A DNA stretch of 8,804 nt from Deltaproteobacteria bacterium (lineage in GTDB: Bacteria > Myxococcota > Polyangia > Haliangiales > Haliangiaceae), in assembly GCA_018262455.1 (NCBI GenBank), contig JAGSPR010000290.1, positions 1 to 8,804 of the forward strand, read 5' to 3'. A program made the position numbers and the translations under genes. Position 1 is the first letter of the stretch. Each line of letters begins with the position of its first letter. This document shows positions 1 to 6,199 of this stretch, piece after piece. Under the pieces are notes generated by a model. That model did not search any database and was not told the origin of the DNA. It was given only the letters and a program-made list of their open reading frames with translations.

Positions 1-1
1 T

Positions 2-646
2 TGCGCTCGCGACCGAGGCTCGTCGGGCAATTTCCGGTTGCCGCGCTTGCCGCCGGCTGGGATCATCGCTGCGATGATCGGCATCCCGCTGGCGCTCGCC
101 GTGTTCGGGTACGGCGAGTGGGCGACCCACAAGTACCTGCTGCACGGGCGTGGCCGCCAGCGCGACAGCCGGTTCGCGTTTCACTATCACGAGCATCATC
201 AAGCGGTCCGCCGCAACGGTGGCTACGATCCGGCATACGAAGGGCCGGTGTGGTCTTCGGCCACCCAGGCCCGCGAGGCGATTGGCCTCGCGGTCGTCGG
301 GCTCGCTCACGCGCCGCTGTTTCCGATCGCCCCGTTCTACACCGCGACCATCTGGTACTGCCTCGGCCGGTACCGGCGCGATCACCGGCGTGCGCACCTC
401 GATCCGGCATGGGCCCGCGATCACCTGTCGTGGCACTACGATCACCACATGGGAGATCAGGACCGCAACTTCGGCGTCAGCTGGTCGTGGTTCGATTCGC
501 TCGTCGGGTCGCGTGAGGTGTTCGTCGGCACCGACAAGGAGCGCGCCCACTACCCCAAGCAGGTCGCGCGCGCCCTCAGCGCCGCGGCCGGTGCCGGCCT
601 CCGGGCCAAGCGTCGGCTGTTCCGGGGCCGCGGACAGCGCGTCTAA
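2..646 (+). CDS. Fatty acid hydroxylase / sterol desaturase superfamily protein, 5'-partial
   Basis: This is probably a di-iron membrane oxygenase that hydroxylates or desaturates a lipid-type substrate. The visible evidence is a set of histidine clusters. Counting from the TTG at 38, they are H31-x4-H36 (HKYLLHG), H49/H51/H53/H54 (FHYHEHH), H116-x3-H120, and H129-x3-H133-x2-H136-H137 (WHYDHH). This spacing fits the fatty acid hydroxylase superfamily (PF04116 type). The HKYLLHG start also recalls beta-carotene hydroxylase CrtZ, so a carotenoid substrate is possible. One hydrophobic segment precedes the first cluster (about residues 9-26) and another lies near residues 82-110. The tail is basic. 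The frame has no stop back to the left edge, so the true start may lie outside the window; TTG 38 and ATG 74 are internal candidates. The superfamily is fairly secure; the substrate is unknown. Confidence 0.8.
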   Translation, partial: CARDRGSSGNFRLPRLPPAGIIAAMIGIPLALAVFGYGEWATHKYLLHGRGRQRDSRFAFHYHEHHQAVRRNGGYDPAYEGPVWSSATQAREAIGLAVVGLAHAPLFPIAPFYTATIWYCLGRYRRDHRRAHLDPAWARDHLSWHYDHHMGDQDRNFGVSWSWFDSLVGSREVFVGTDKERAHYPKQVARALSAAAGAGLRAKRRLFRGRGQRV

Positions 647-685
647 CCCACACCGATGTCGCGGCGGCTATGCCACGGCCGTCGT

Positions 686-721
686 GGGCGTCACCCGAAC
701 CTCGGATTTCTGGTGATGCCC
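686..721. repeat. 10-bp imperfect inverted repeat (possible terminator or leader hairpin)
   Basis: GGGCGTCACC at 686-695 pairs with GGTGATGCCC at 712-721. All ten positions pair, one of them as G-U, around a 16-nt loop. It starts 40 nt after the hydroxylase stop and ends 64 nt before the next start codon. No T tract follows, so it is not a canonical intrinsic terminator. It could still end transcription of the upstream gene, stabilise a 3' end, or lie in the leader of the next gene. A smaller alternative hairpin (CCGA/TCGG, 695-705) competes with it. Confidence 0.45.
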
Positions 722-773
722 CTCGCGATCTTCGATGGTTGACGACTCGCAGGTCCGGCATCGCACTTGCTTC

Positions 774-777
774 GAGG
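774..777 (+). promoter_or_regulatory. Ribosome binding site (GAGG) supporting start at 786
   Basis: GAGG lies 8 nt upstream of the ATG at 786. It supports this start over the in-frame upstream start at 735, which would put about 17 polar residues ahead of an otherwise clean signal peptide. Confidence 0.5.
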
Positions 778-785
778 TCGTCTGC

Positions 786-1364
786 ATGAATCGAATCACC
801 ACCGTCGCGATCGCCGCCTTCATGTTCATCGTCGCGTCTCCGTCCATCGCTGCCGCGGACTGCGCCTCGACCTGCGGCGACGTTTGTTTCGCGCCCGAGG
901 CCTCGGCGTTCTTCCGGGCGGAGGTGATCGATGCCAGGGACGGCTTCGCGACCCGGGTACGCCTCGTCGAGTCCTTCGGGGGCTCGACCGAGGTGCCCGC
1001 CGCGGTCGGCGACGAGCTCGACGAGGTCTACTCGCAGACCATCGTGGCGGTGGGCGATCAGTTGTTCGTGACACTCTCGAACTTCGACGACGGCTCCGGC
1101 GTCTACCCATACAACGTCGCGTGGCGCATCGAGGCCAACGAGGTGGTCTGCGAGACCACGGATCGCAGGATCCCACTCGATCAGTATGCCGCGATGGCGA
1201 CCAGCACCGAGTGCCTCGAGATCTCGGACCAGCTCTCGATCTCGAATTCGTGCGACGACACTCCCGGCGCCGGTTGCGCGGCCTCGGGCGGCACCTCACT
1301 CCTCGGAGTGCTCGCGGCGCTGGGGCTCGTGCTCGCGGGCCGAGGTCGGCGCGTCAAGCCCTGA
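786..1364 (+). CDS. Secreted protein with MYXO-CTERM-type C-terminal sorting signal
   Basis: The protein has 192 aa and no recognised enzymatic domain. Residues 1-24 form a Sec signal peptide: basic start, hydrophobic core, and an Ala-rich cleavage site before Asp25-Cys26. A Cys-rich start to the mature protein follows (C26, C30, C34), and more single Cys occur in the C-terminal half, so disulfides in an extracytoplasmic location are likely. The C-terminus has a Gly-Cys (C164), a Gly/Ser spacer, a hydrophobic stretch (about 170-184) and an Arg cluster (186-189). This is the architecture of MYXO-CTERM signals, which are known to be processed by myxosortases to anchor proteins at the myxobacterial surface. 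The middle (about 40-130) is acidic and looks beta-rich. A TonB-dependent receptor gene begins 73 nt downstream on the same strand, so co-transcription is possible. The molecular role is unknown. Confidence 0.8.
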   Translation: MNRITTVAIAAFMFIVASPSIAAADCASTCGDVCFAPEASAFFRAEVIDARDGFATRVRLVESFGGSTEVPAAVGDELDEVYSQTIVAVGDQLFVTLSNFDDGSGVYPYNVAWRIEANEVVCETTDRRIPLDQYAAMATSTECLEISDQLSISNSCDDTPGAGCAASGGTSLLGVLAALGLVLAGRGRRVKP

Positions 1365-1437
1365 CGGCTGCTGGAGGCGTCCGCCGGTAACCGATCGCCG
1401 GATCGCATCGTCGGATACAGTCGGCCGCGGTGGACAC

Positions 1438-3555
1438 GTGAGACCGCGGGTGATCGCTGCGATGAGCTGGCTCGTGGTCAGGGCTGGTGTGGCGCAAGCC
1501 CAGCCGGCGCCGGAGCCCACTCCGCCGCCGGATCTGACGGTCGCGCCGGAGGCCGCCCCTGATCCGGCCTCCGAGGTGATCCAGATCACCGAGCGCTGGC
1601 TCGATGCCGATCTGTTCACCGTCGGTCACACCTCGCGCGCGTCGACCCGGCGCCCTGTCATGCCCCGCGCGAACACGGCGGTACTCGGTGACGTGCTCGA
1701 GGAGCTGCCGGGGGTCGCGGTGCAGCGCACCGGTCCAGGCCAGGGTGCGCCGATCATTCGCGGGCTCATCGGCAGTGCGGTGCTCGTCGTCGTCGACGGC
1801 ATGCGCCTGAACAACGCGATCTTCCGCCCCGCGCCGAACCAGTACACGGCCCTCGTCGATCCGTGGGCGGTGGCACGCGTCGAGGTGACGCGCGGTCCCG
1901 GATCTGCGCTGTTCGGATCGGACGCGGTCGGTGGCGTGGTCAACCTCATCACGCCCTTGCCGCGGTTCGATGGTGACGAGTGGCAAGCTCGGCACACCGT
2001 GATCGCAGCCGTGGCGAGCGCAGACCGCTCGGCGATCACGCGCGCCAGCACCTCCGTCGGCCGGCGCGGATCCGGGGCCTCGGTCGGCGCGACCCTGCAA
2101 CGCCACCACGATCTGAGGACAGGTGGTGGCGACCGCGTGGTGCCTTCGGCCTACGATTCGGTCGCGGTCGACCTGACCGGGCACCTCGAGTCCGGTCGCA
2201 AGGCCACGACTGCGTGGCTGCAGTACCTCGAGCAACCCTCGCTGCCGCGGAGCGACGAGCTGATCGCCGGATTCGGCCAGACCGAGCCGGGCGCGGCCGT
2301 GTTCCGCTACGAGCCGAGCCGCCGAAGCTTCGCGCATGTTCGTCACCTCGTGCGCCGGCCGGTCGACGCACTCGATGGCCTCGAGCTGCATGCCGCGTGG
2401 CAGCGAGTAGACGACGACCGACGGATCCGCGATACCGGCAGTGACGAGGAGCTGGTCGAGACCAATCAAGACGATAGCGTCGGGATCGCGACCCGCGCCA
2501 AGGGCCAGGTGCTCGGCGGCGAACTGATCTTCGGCGTGGACTACTGGCTCGATCGGGTCGTGTCGAAGCGGCTGACTCGCGACGTCGTCGGCGGGACGAT
2601 CGGCCCATCGACGGGCCGATTCGCGACCGGCTCGATGATGCATCAGCTCGGCGCGTTCGGCGAAGGTCACCGTCCGGTGGGCAAGCACGTGATGCTGCGC
2701 GCCGGGCTGCGGGCCGGGTTCTCTCGACTCGACGTGCCCGTCGCCGATCGCGAGGTGGGCGTCACGCTCGATTCGCCGAACTGGGCCGGCGAGCTCGGTG
2801 CGGAGGTGACGATCGCGCCCGACGTCGCGCTGGTCGCGAACCTGGGCCGAGCGTTTCGCAGCCCCAACGTCCACGACCTGTCCGGGCTCGGCCCCCGCCC
2901 GGGCAATCGGTTCCAGGTCCCGGCGGCCTCGCTGATCGACGAACAGGCAGTCGGTGCCGATGTCGGCGTGCGCGTGCGGCGCGAGCGTATCGACTCCGAG
3001 CTGTTTGGCTTCGCCATGCTCAATGATCGGCGGATCGAGGTGATTCCCACCGGCGAGATGACCGCGGATGGCCGGGAGATCGTCGTGAGCGCGAACACCG
3101 CCGAGGCACGGATGCTCGGATTGGAGGGCGCGCTTCGGCTCCGGCCAAGCGCCGCGCTCGAGCTCGCGGCGAGCACGACGTGGATCCACGGCCGCCAGCG
3201 CACCGCGGCCGGGTCAGAGCCAGCGGATCGCGTGCCGCCGCTCGCCGGACGCCTCAGCGCGCGCTGGCTTGTCACCTCCGCGCTCGCGGTCGACGTCGCA
3301 GTTCGCGGGGCGGCGTCACAGAGCCGGCTCAGCGAACGCGATCGGACCGATCCGCGGATCGATCCCGCCGGCACGCCGGCCTTCGTCACGTTTCATCTCG
3401 GAGCGCTGGTCAAGCTCCGATCGTTCGAGATCGGTGCGCGGGTCGACAACGTGCTCGACCGCCGCTATCGCGAACACGGGTCCGGCACCGAGGCACCTGG
3501 CTTCGATCTCGGCATCCTCGTGCGCTGGACGTCCGGCGCCGCTGCGAAACCGTGA
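1438..3555 (+). CDS. TonB-dependent outer membrane receptor (heme/iron-type plug)
   Basis: This is a 705-aa outer membrane receptor that should import a siderophore, heme or similar ligand using TonB energy. From the GTG start, residues 1-21 form a signal peptide ending A-Q-A before Gln22. A Pro-rich linker (22-44) follows, then a TonB-box-like segment (EVIQITE, 46-52). The plug domain spans roughly 70-170. It includes LEELPGV, an IIRG segment, a VDGMRLNNAI motif and the strongly conserved stretch RGPGSALFGSDAVGGVVNL at 152-170. The rest is the beta-barrel, with an AFRSPN element near residue 480 and a late ARVDNVLDRRYREHG motif typical of the last strands. The LNNA(I/Y) signature is common in heme/hemoglobin-type receptors, but the substrate cannot be fixed from sequence. 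The reading frame is open further upstream, but only GTG 1438 (or ATG 1462, GTG 1450) gives a sensible signal peptide. The protein ends about eight residues after the final aromatic residue of the barrel. Confidence 0.92.
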   Translation: MRPRVIAAMSWLVVRAGVAQAQPAPEPTPPPDLTVAPEAAPDPASEVIQITERWLDADLFTVGHTSRASTRRPVMPRANTAVLGDVLEELPGVAVQRTGPGQGAPIIRGLIGSAVLVVVDGMRLNNAIFRPAPNQYTALVDPWAVARVEVTRGPGSALFGSDAVGGVVNLITPLPRFDGDEWQARHTVIAAVASADRSAITRASTSVGRRGSGASVGATLQRHHDLRTGGGDRVVPSAYDSVAVDLTGHLESGRKATTAWLQYLEQPSLPRSDELIAGFGQTEPGAAVFRYEPSRRSFAHVRHLVRRPVDALDGLELHAAWQRVDDDRRIRDTGSDEELVETNQDDSVGIATRAKGQVLGGELIFGVDYWLDRVVSKRLTRDVVGGTIGPSTGRFATGSMMHQLGAFGEGHRPVGKHVMLRAGLRAGFSRLDVPVADREVGVTLDSPNWAGELGAEVTIAPDVALVANLGRAFRSPNVHDLSGLGPRPGNRFQVPAASLIDEQAVGADVGVRVRRERIDSELFGFAMLNDRRIEVIPTGEMTADGREIVVSANTAEARMLGLEGALRLRPSAALELAASTTWIHGRQRTAAGSEPADRVPPLAGRLSARWLVTSALAVDVAVRGAASQSRLSERDRTDPRIDPAGTPAFVTFHLGALVKLRSFEIGARVDNVLDRRYREHGSGTEAPGFDLGILVRWTSGAAAKP

Positions 3556-3601
3556 CGCGCGCGCGCCGCCGGATCCAGGTTCGTAATCCTTCCCGCGCGC
3601 G
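3556..3601. repeat. Alternating CG inverted repeat after the receptor gene
   Basis: A (CG)5 run at 3556-3565 directly follows the receptor stop codon and can pair with CGCGCGCG at 3594-3601 across a loop of about 30 nt. No T tract follows. It might contribute to 3'-end formation, but simple CG runs are common at this GC content, so the support is weak. Confidence 0.2.
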
Positions 3602-3606
3602 AACGC

Positions 3607-3622
3607 CACGAAGAGTTTCGTG
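3607..3622. repeat. 6-bp inverted repeat CACGAA/TTCGTG
   Basis: CACGAA (3607-3612) and TTCGTG (3617-3622) are perfect complements around a 4-nt GAGT spacer. The repeat lies in the 190-nt gap upstream of the lipoprotein gene. It could be a small hairpin or a dyad operator. No matching regulator is visible in the window. Confidence 0.3.
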
Positions 3623-3672
3623 ACGCCGCATCAGTGGCTACTCGAGCAGCCGCTGAGACGAGATGGTCTCGA

Positions 3673-3689
3673 GATCTCCATGAGAGATC
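3673..3689. repeat. 6-bp inverted repeat GATCTC/GAGATC
   Basis: GATCTC (3673-3678) and GAGATC (3684-3689) are perfect complements around a 5-nt spacer. This is the second inverted repeat in the leader of the lipoprotein gene, 57 nt before its ATG. Function is unknown: operator dyad or mRNA hairpin. Confidence 0.3.
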
Positions 3690-3699
3690 GAGAGGTTAG

Positions 3700-3715
3700 G
3701 CCCGATTTCGCGGGC
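3700..3715. repeat. 5-bp inverted repeat GCCCG/CGGGC
   Basis: GCCCG (3700-3704) and CGGGC (3711-3715) form a 5-bp GC stem around ATTTCG, ending 30 nt before the lipoprotein start codon. It is the third small dyad in this leader. On its own it could easily be chance. Confidence 0.25.
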
Positions 3716-3745
3716 ATCGAGTTTGCTTTGCGGCGGGTCATCCAA

Positions 3746-5380
3746 ATGAAGCGCTTCACTTCCACGACGTTCACGTTCGCGCTGGCAGCCCTCGCCGCAC
3801 CTGCCTGCACCGATACCGATGAGGCGGATCTCTACGACGGCGAGACCGTCAAGTCCGACGACGGCAAGGCCGACTCGAGTGACCTTGCGGTGTTCGTCGA
3901 CGCCGAGTGGGACGGCACGCTCATCACCGACTCCTCGTTCAACGATCAAGCGACCGTGCAGTCGCAGCTGTTCTACACGATCGGTCAGCTCAACGGCATG
4001 AACTCGGTCGGCAGGATCGACAAGGCGATCATCTCGAACATCGTCAAGACCCCCGTCAACGGCCGCACGCAGGTCAAGTACCACGCGAAGCTGCTCGTCG
4101 CGTGGGGCAACAAGAACGCGGTGCCCACGTCGATCGAGCTCAAGCAGCCGCTCGATGTGTCGAGCAGCGGCCAGCAGGCGTTCGCCGACAAGTACAAGAC
4201 CTCGTGCGTCGACTTCAACGCGCACGACGTCACGGCGGGCTCGATGTTCTACTACTACCGTCCCAAGGTCTCGGGTTGCACGCTCGCCGCGGAGGACGTC
4301 AACACGGTGACCGCGACGTTCGCTCCGAGCCCCGTGCAGACCACCGGCAAGTTCCCGGAGTACAACAAGATCTGGGAGGACAACCGGCTCGAGGTCGTGG
4401 CGATCTTCGGCAAGAACGAAGACGGCGCCACCGCCTCGTCGGATCCGGGCATCGCCGCGTTCAACCGGTTCGTCTCCACGATGAAGACGGAGCTGAGCAC
4501 GCGGAACGGAACGACGATCCCGGCCGACGTGCCGGCCAGCCCGGGCGTCACCGCGCCCGACATCGAGTTCAACGCCACGCTCCCCGATGGCAAGCAGATC
4601 CGCGTCGTCGCGCTGCTCACCGACAACGTCCGCATCGGGCTCCAGCAGCCGACGTTTCGCGCGCGTTACGAGAACCTCTCCACTCGCGCCGACTACATCG
4701 TCTACAATGGCCATGCAGGCCTCGGCACGAACGTTCGCGCGATGGCGAGCGCGGGCAAGTGGGTCCAGGGTCAGTACGTCGTCATCCAGATGAACGGCTG
4801 TGACACGTTCGCGTACATCGACGACGCGCTGTTCCGCGCGCACCAGACCATCAACCCCGACGACACGACCGGCTTCAAGTACATCGACATCGTCAACAAC
4901 GGCATGCCGGCGTTCTTCAGCGAGCTCTCGAACACGACGATGGCGATGTTCCGTGGCCTCGTCGCATTCGACCAGCCGAAGACCTACGAGCAGATGTTCC
5001 GCAACATCGACTCGGACCAGGTCGTGCTCGTGACCGGCGAGCAGGACAACACGTTCACGCCGGGTGGCGGTGGGCAGCCCCTGCCGTGGCCGGGCCTCAC
5101 CGACAGTGGAACCGTCGCCAAGAACGCGCAGAAGACGTGGGCGACCCCGATCGTCGCGGCCGGCACCTACGACTTCACGATGACCGGGAGCAACGACGCC
5201 GACCTCTACGTCCGCGTTGGCAGCGCCCCGACGACGACCAAGTTCGATTGCCGGCCGTACAAGACCGGCTCGAGCGAGAGCTGCCGCGTCACGCTCGCGC
5301 AGCCGTCCACGATCCACGTGATGGTGCGCGGGTACTCGACCGCGGCGTCGACGTTCAGCCTCGTCGGCAAGAAGCTCTAG
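3746..5380 (+). CDS. Putative lipoprotein with clan CD-like His/Cys dyad and C-terminal PPC-type domain
   Basis: The protein has 544 aa. Residues 1-20 are a signal peptide ending before Cys21 (L-A-A-P-A-C). This is an imperfect lipobox but a credible lipoprotein, and an acidic linker with DGKADS (39-44) follows. The N-terminal half (about 45-300) is unrecognised and beta-rich. Residues 314-356 hold the notable feature: a hydrophobic strand leads to N-G-H323-A-G, and a second strand leads to M-N-G-C352-D-T. A His after a strand, then a Cys after the next strand, is the arrangement of clan CD cysteine peptidases (gingipain, caspase, CHAT). The last 75-90 residues (AGTYDFTM..., DADLYVRVG...) resemble the bacterial pre-peptidase C-terminal domain (PF04151 type), with two Cys that may form a disulfide. 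Such domains often accompany secreted proteases. Peptidase activity is inferred only. Start 3746 was chosen over the in-frame GTG 3620 because only it gives a signal peptide. The stop overlaps the opposing gene. Confidence 0.8.
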   Translation: MKRFTSTTFTFALAALAAPACTDTDEADLYDGETVKSDDGKADSSDLAVFVDAEWDGTLITDSSFNDQATVQSQLFYTIGQLNGMNSVGRIDKAIISNIVKTPVNGRTQVKYHAKLLVAWGNKNAVPTSIELKQPLDVSSSGQQAFADKYKTSCVDFNAHDVTAGSMFYYYRPKVSGCTLAAEDVNTVTATFAPSPVQTTGKFPEYNKIWEDNRLEVVAIFGKNEDGATASSDPGIAAFNRFVSTMKTELSTRNGTTIPADVPASPGVTAPDIEFNATLPDGKQIRVVALLTDNVRIGLQQPTFRARYENLSTRADYIVYNGHAGLGTNVRAMASAGKWVQGQYVVIQMNGCDTFAYIDDALFRAHQTINPDDTTGFKYIDIVNNGMPAFFSELSNTTMAMFRGLVAFDQPKTYEQMFRNIDSDQVVLVTGEQDNTFTPGGGGQPLPWPGLTDSGTVAKNAQKTWATPIVAAGTYDFTMTGSNDADLYVRVGSAPTTTKFDCRPYKTGSSESCRVTLAQPSTIHVMVRGYSTAASTFSLVGKKL

Positions 5381-6156
5381 CCGCGCGACTCGTACACGGC
5401 GCGCGACGGCAGCTCGAACGCGGTCAGGAAGCCGCCCTTGCCGCATCCCGTATCGAGCCCGACGCACGAGGGTCCCGCCCACAGATCCGTCGGATCCTCG
5501 GGCGTGTGCGTCGAGAGCTCGTTCGGCAACGTGCGCGTCGTGGTGTGACCGAACACGACGAGCTTGCCGCGGTAGTTCTCGAAGAAGTCGCGATCGCGAA
5601 GCCACAGCAGCGCGCGCGGCGGTGACACCTGCGAGGGATGGGGGAACTTGTCGTCTGTCCGCTTGATCCCGGCATGGACGTAGACCGCGTGATCGTCCTC
5701 GTAGAAGAACCGGAGGCCGCGCATCCACTCCACGACGTCGCTCGGAAAGAACGATCCGGTGAACATCGCCGCGAGCTCCTCTCGCTCCGGAAGCGTGTCC
5801 TCGTCGGGCCACTCCCCGCCGGTGAACGAGCGGAACGACTCGAGACAGCCGTTCGAGCGCGGCAGGATGAACTCCGGCCAGCCCTTGTCGATCACCTGGA
5901 TCCAGGCGTCCTCGTGGTTGCCCCGCAGCGCGATGACCTCCGCGGGTCCCGTCGCCTCGAGGTCGCGCACGAACTGGATCACCCCGGCAGATTCGGGGCC
6001 GCGATCGAGGAAGTCCCCGAGGAAGACCAGCTTGTCGTCTGGGGTGAGCACGGGAAGACGCGCGAACAGCGTCTGTAACGCCCCGAGATCTCCATGGATG
6101 TCACCGATGGCAAAGGTCCGACCTACCACCACCTCATCGTAATGTAGGAACTGCAT
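5377..6156 (-). CDS. PPP-family metallophosphoesterase (serine/threonine phosphatase-like)
   Basis: This is probably a cytoplasmic two-metal phosphoesterase acting on phosphoproteins or dinucleoside polyphosphates. From the Met encoded at 6156 (259 aa), all signature motifs are present in order: GDIHG (18-22), GDFLDRG (47-53), GNHED (79-83), VHAG (160-163) and GHT (203-205). These supply the metal ligands of the PPP family. A late GLDTGCGKGG element matches the C-terminal part of bacterial ApaH/PrpE-type members. Length is normal for the family and no signal peptide or membrane segment is seen. The start is uncertain. In-frame Met codons at 6192, 6201 and 6261 would lengthen the protein, but they run into the divergent gene at 6200 and add residues with weak codon bias; none has a good ribosome binding site. 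Protein phosphatase and nucleotide hydrolase roles cannot be separated here. Confidence 0.9.
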   Translation of the reverse strand: MQFLHYDEVVVGRTFAIGDIHGDLGALQTLFARLPVLTPDDKLVFLGDFLDRGPESAGVIQFVRDLEATGPAEVIALRGNHEDAWIQVIDKGWPEFILPRSNGCLESFRSFTGGEWPDEDTLPEREELAAMFTGSFFPSDVVEWMRGLRFFYEDDHAVYVHAGIKRTDDKFPHPSQVSPPRALLWLRDRDFFENYRGKLVVFGHTTTRTLPNELSTHTPEDPTDLWAGPSCVGLDTGCGKGGFLTAFELPSRAVYESRG

Positions 6157-6199
6157 TTGTTCGACATGCGCTGGCACGAACCGTGGAATCATCGCGGTC
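6157..6199. promoter_or_regulatory. Divergent start region between phosphatase and beta-barrel genes
   Basis: About 43 nt separate the chosen phosphatase start from the outer membrane protein start. The stretch is less GC-rich than the flanking genes and the minus-strand codons across it lose the usual GC third-position bias. That fits a compact divergent control region rather than coding sequence. No convincing -35/-10 pair could be read, so the promoters may extend into either gene. Confidence 0.3.

Noticed and set aside
1..516. Open frame at the left edge in frame 1
   Set aside because: Arg/Pro/Ser-rich shadow composition. The overlapping frame 2 carries ordered histidine clusters of a known superfamily.
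739..744. TTGACG as a sigma-70 -35 box upstream of the MYXO-CTERM gene
   Set aside because: The hexamer is good, but no acceptable -10 box lies 16-18 nt downstream in this GC-rich stretch.
1186..1437. In-frame upstream extension of the receptor gene
   Set aside because: It overlaps the MYXO-CTERM gene, encodes Arg/Ser-rich sequence, and would bury the signal peptide that begins at GTG 1438.
1354..3189. A 611-codon open frame on the minus strand, antisense to the receptor gene
   Set aside because: Composition is Arg/Asp/Ala/His-rich and has no recognisable motif, while the plus strand encodes an unmistakable TonB-dependent receptor.
3620..3745. In-frame upstream extension of the lipoprotein gene from GTG 3620
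   Set aside because: It would put 42 charged residues ahead of a good lipoprotein signal peptide.
3638..5812. A 724-codon open frame on the minus strand, antisense to the lipoprotein gene
   Set aside because: Its product is a low-complexity Arg/Val/Asp-rich sequence with no domain, and it overlaps a gene with signal peptide and domains as well as the phosphatase. Long antisense frames are expected at this GC content.
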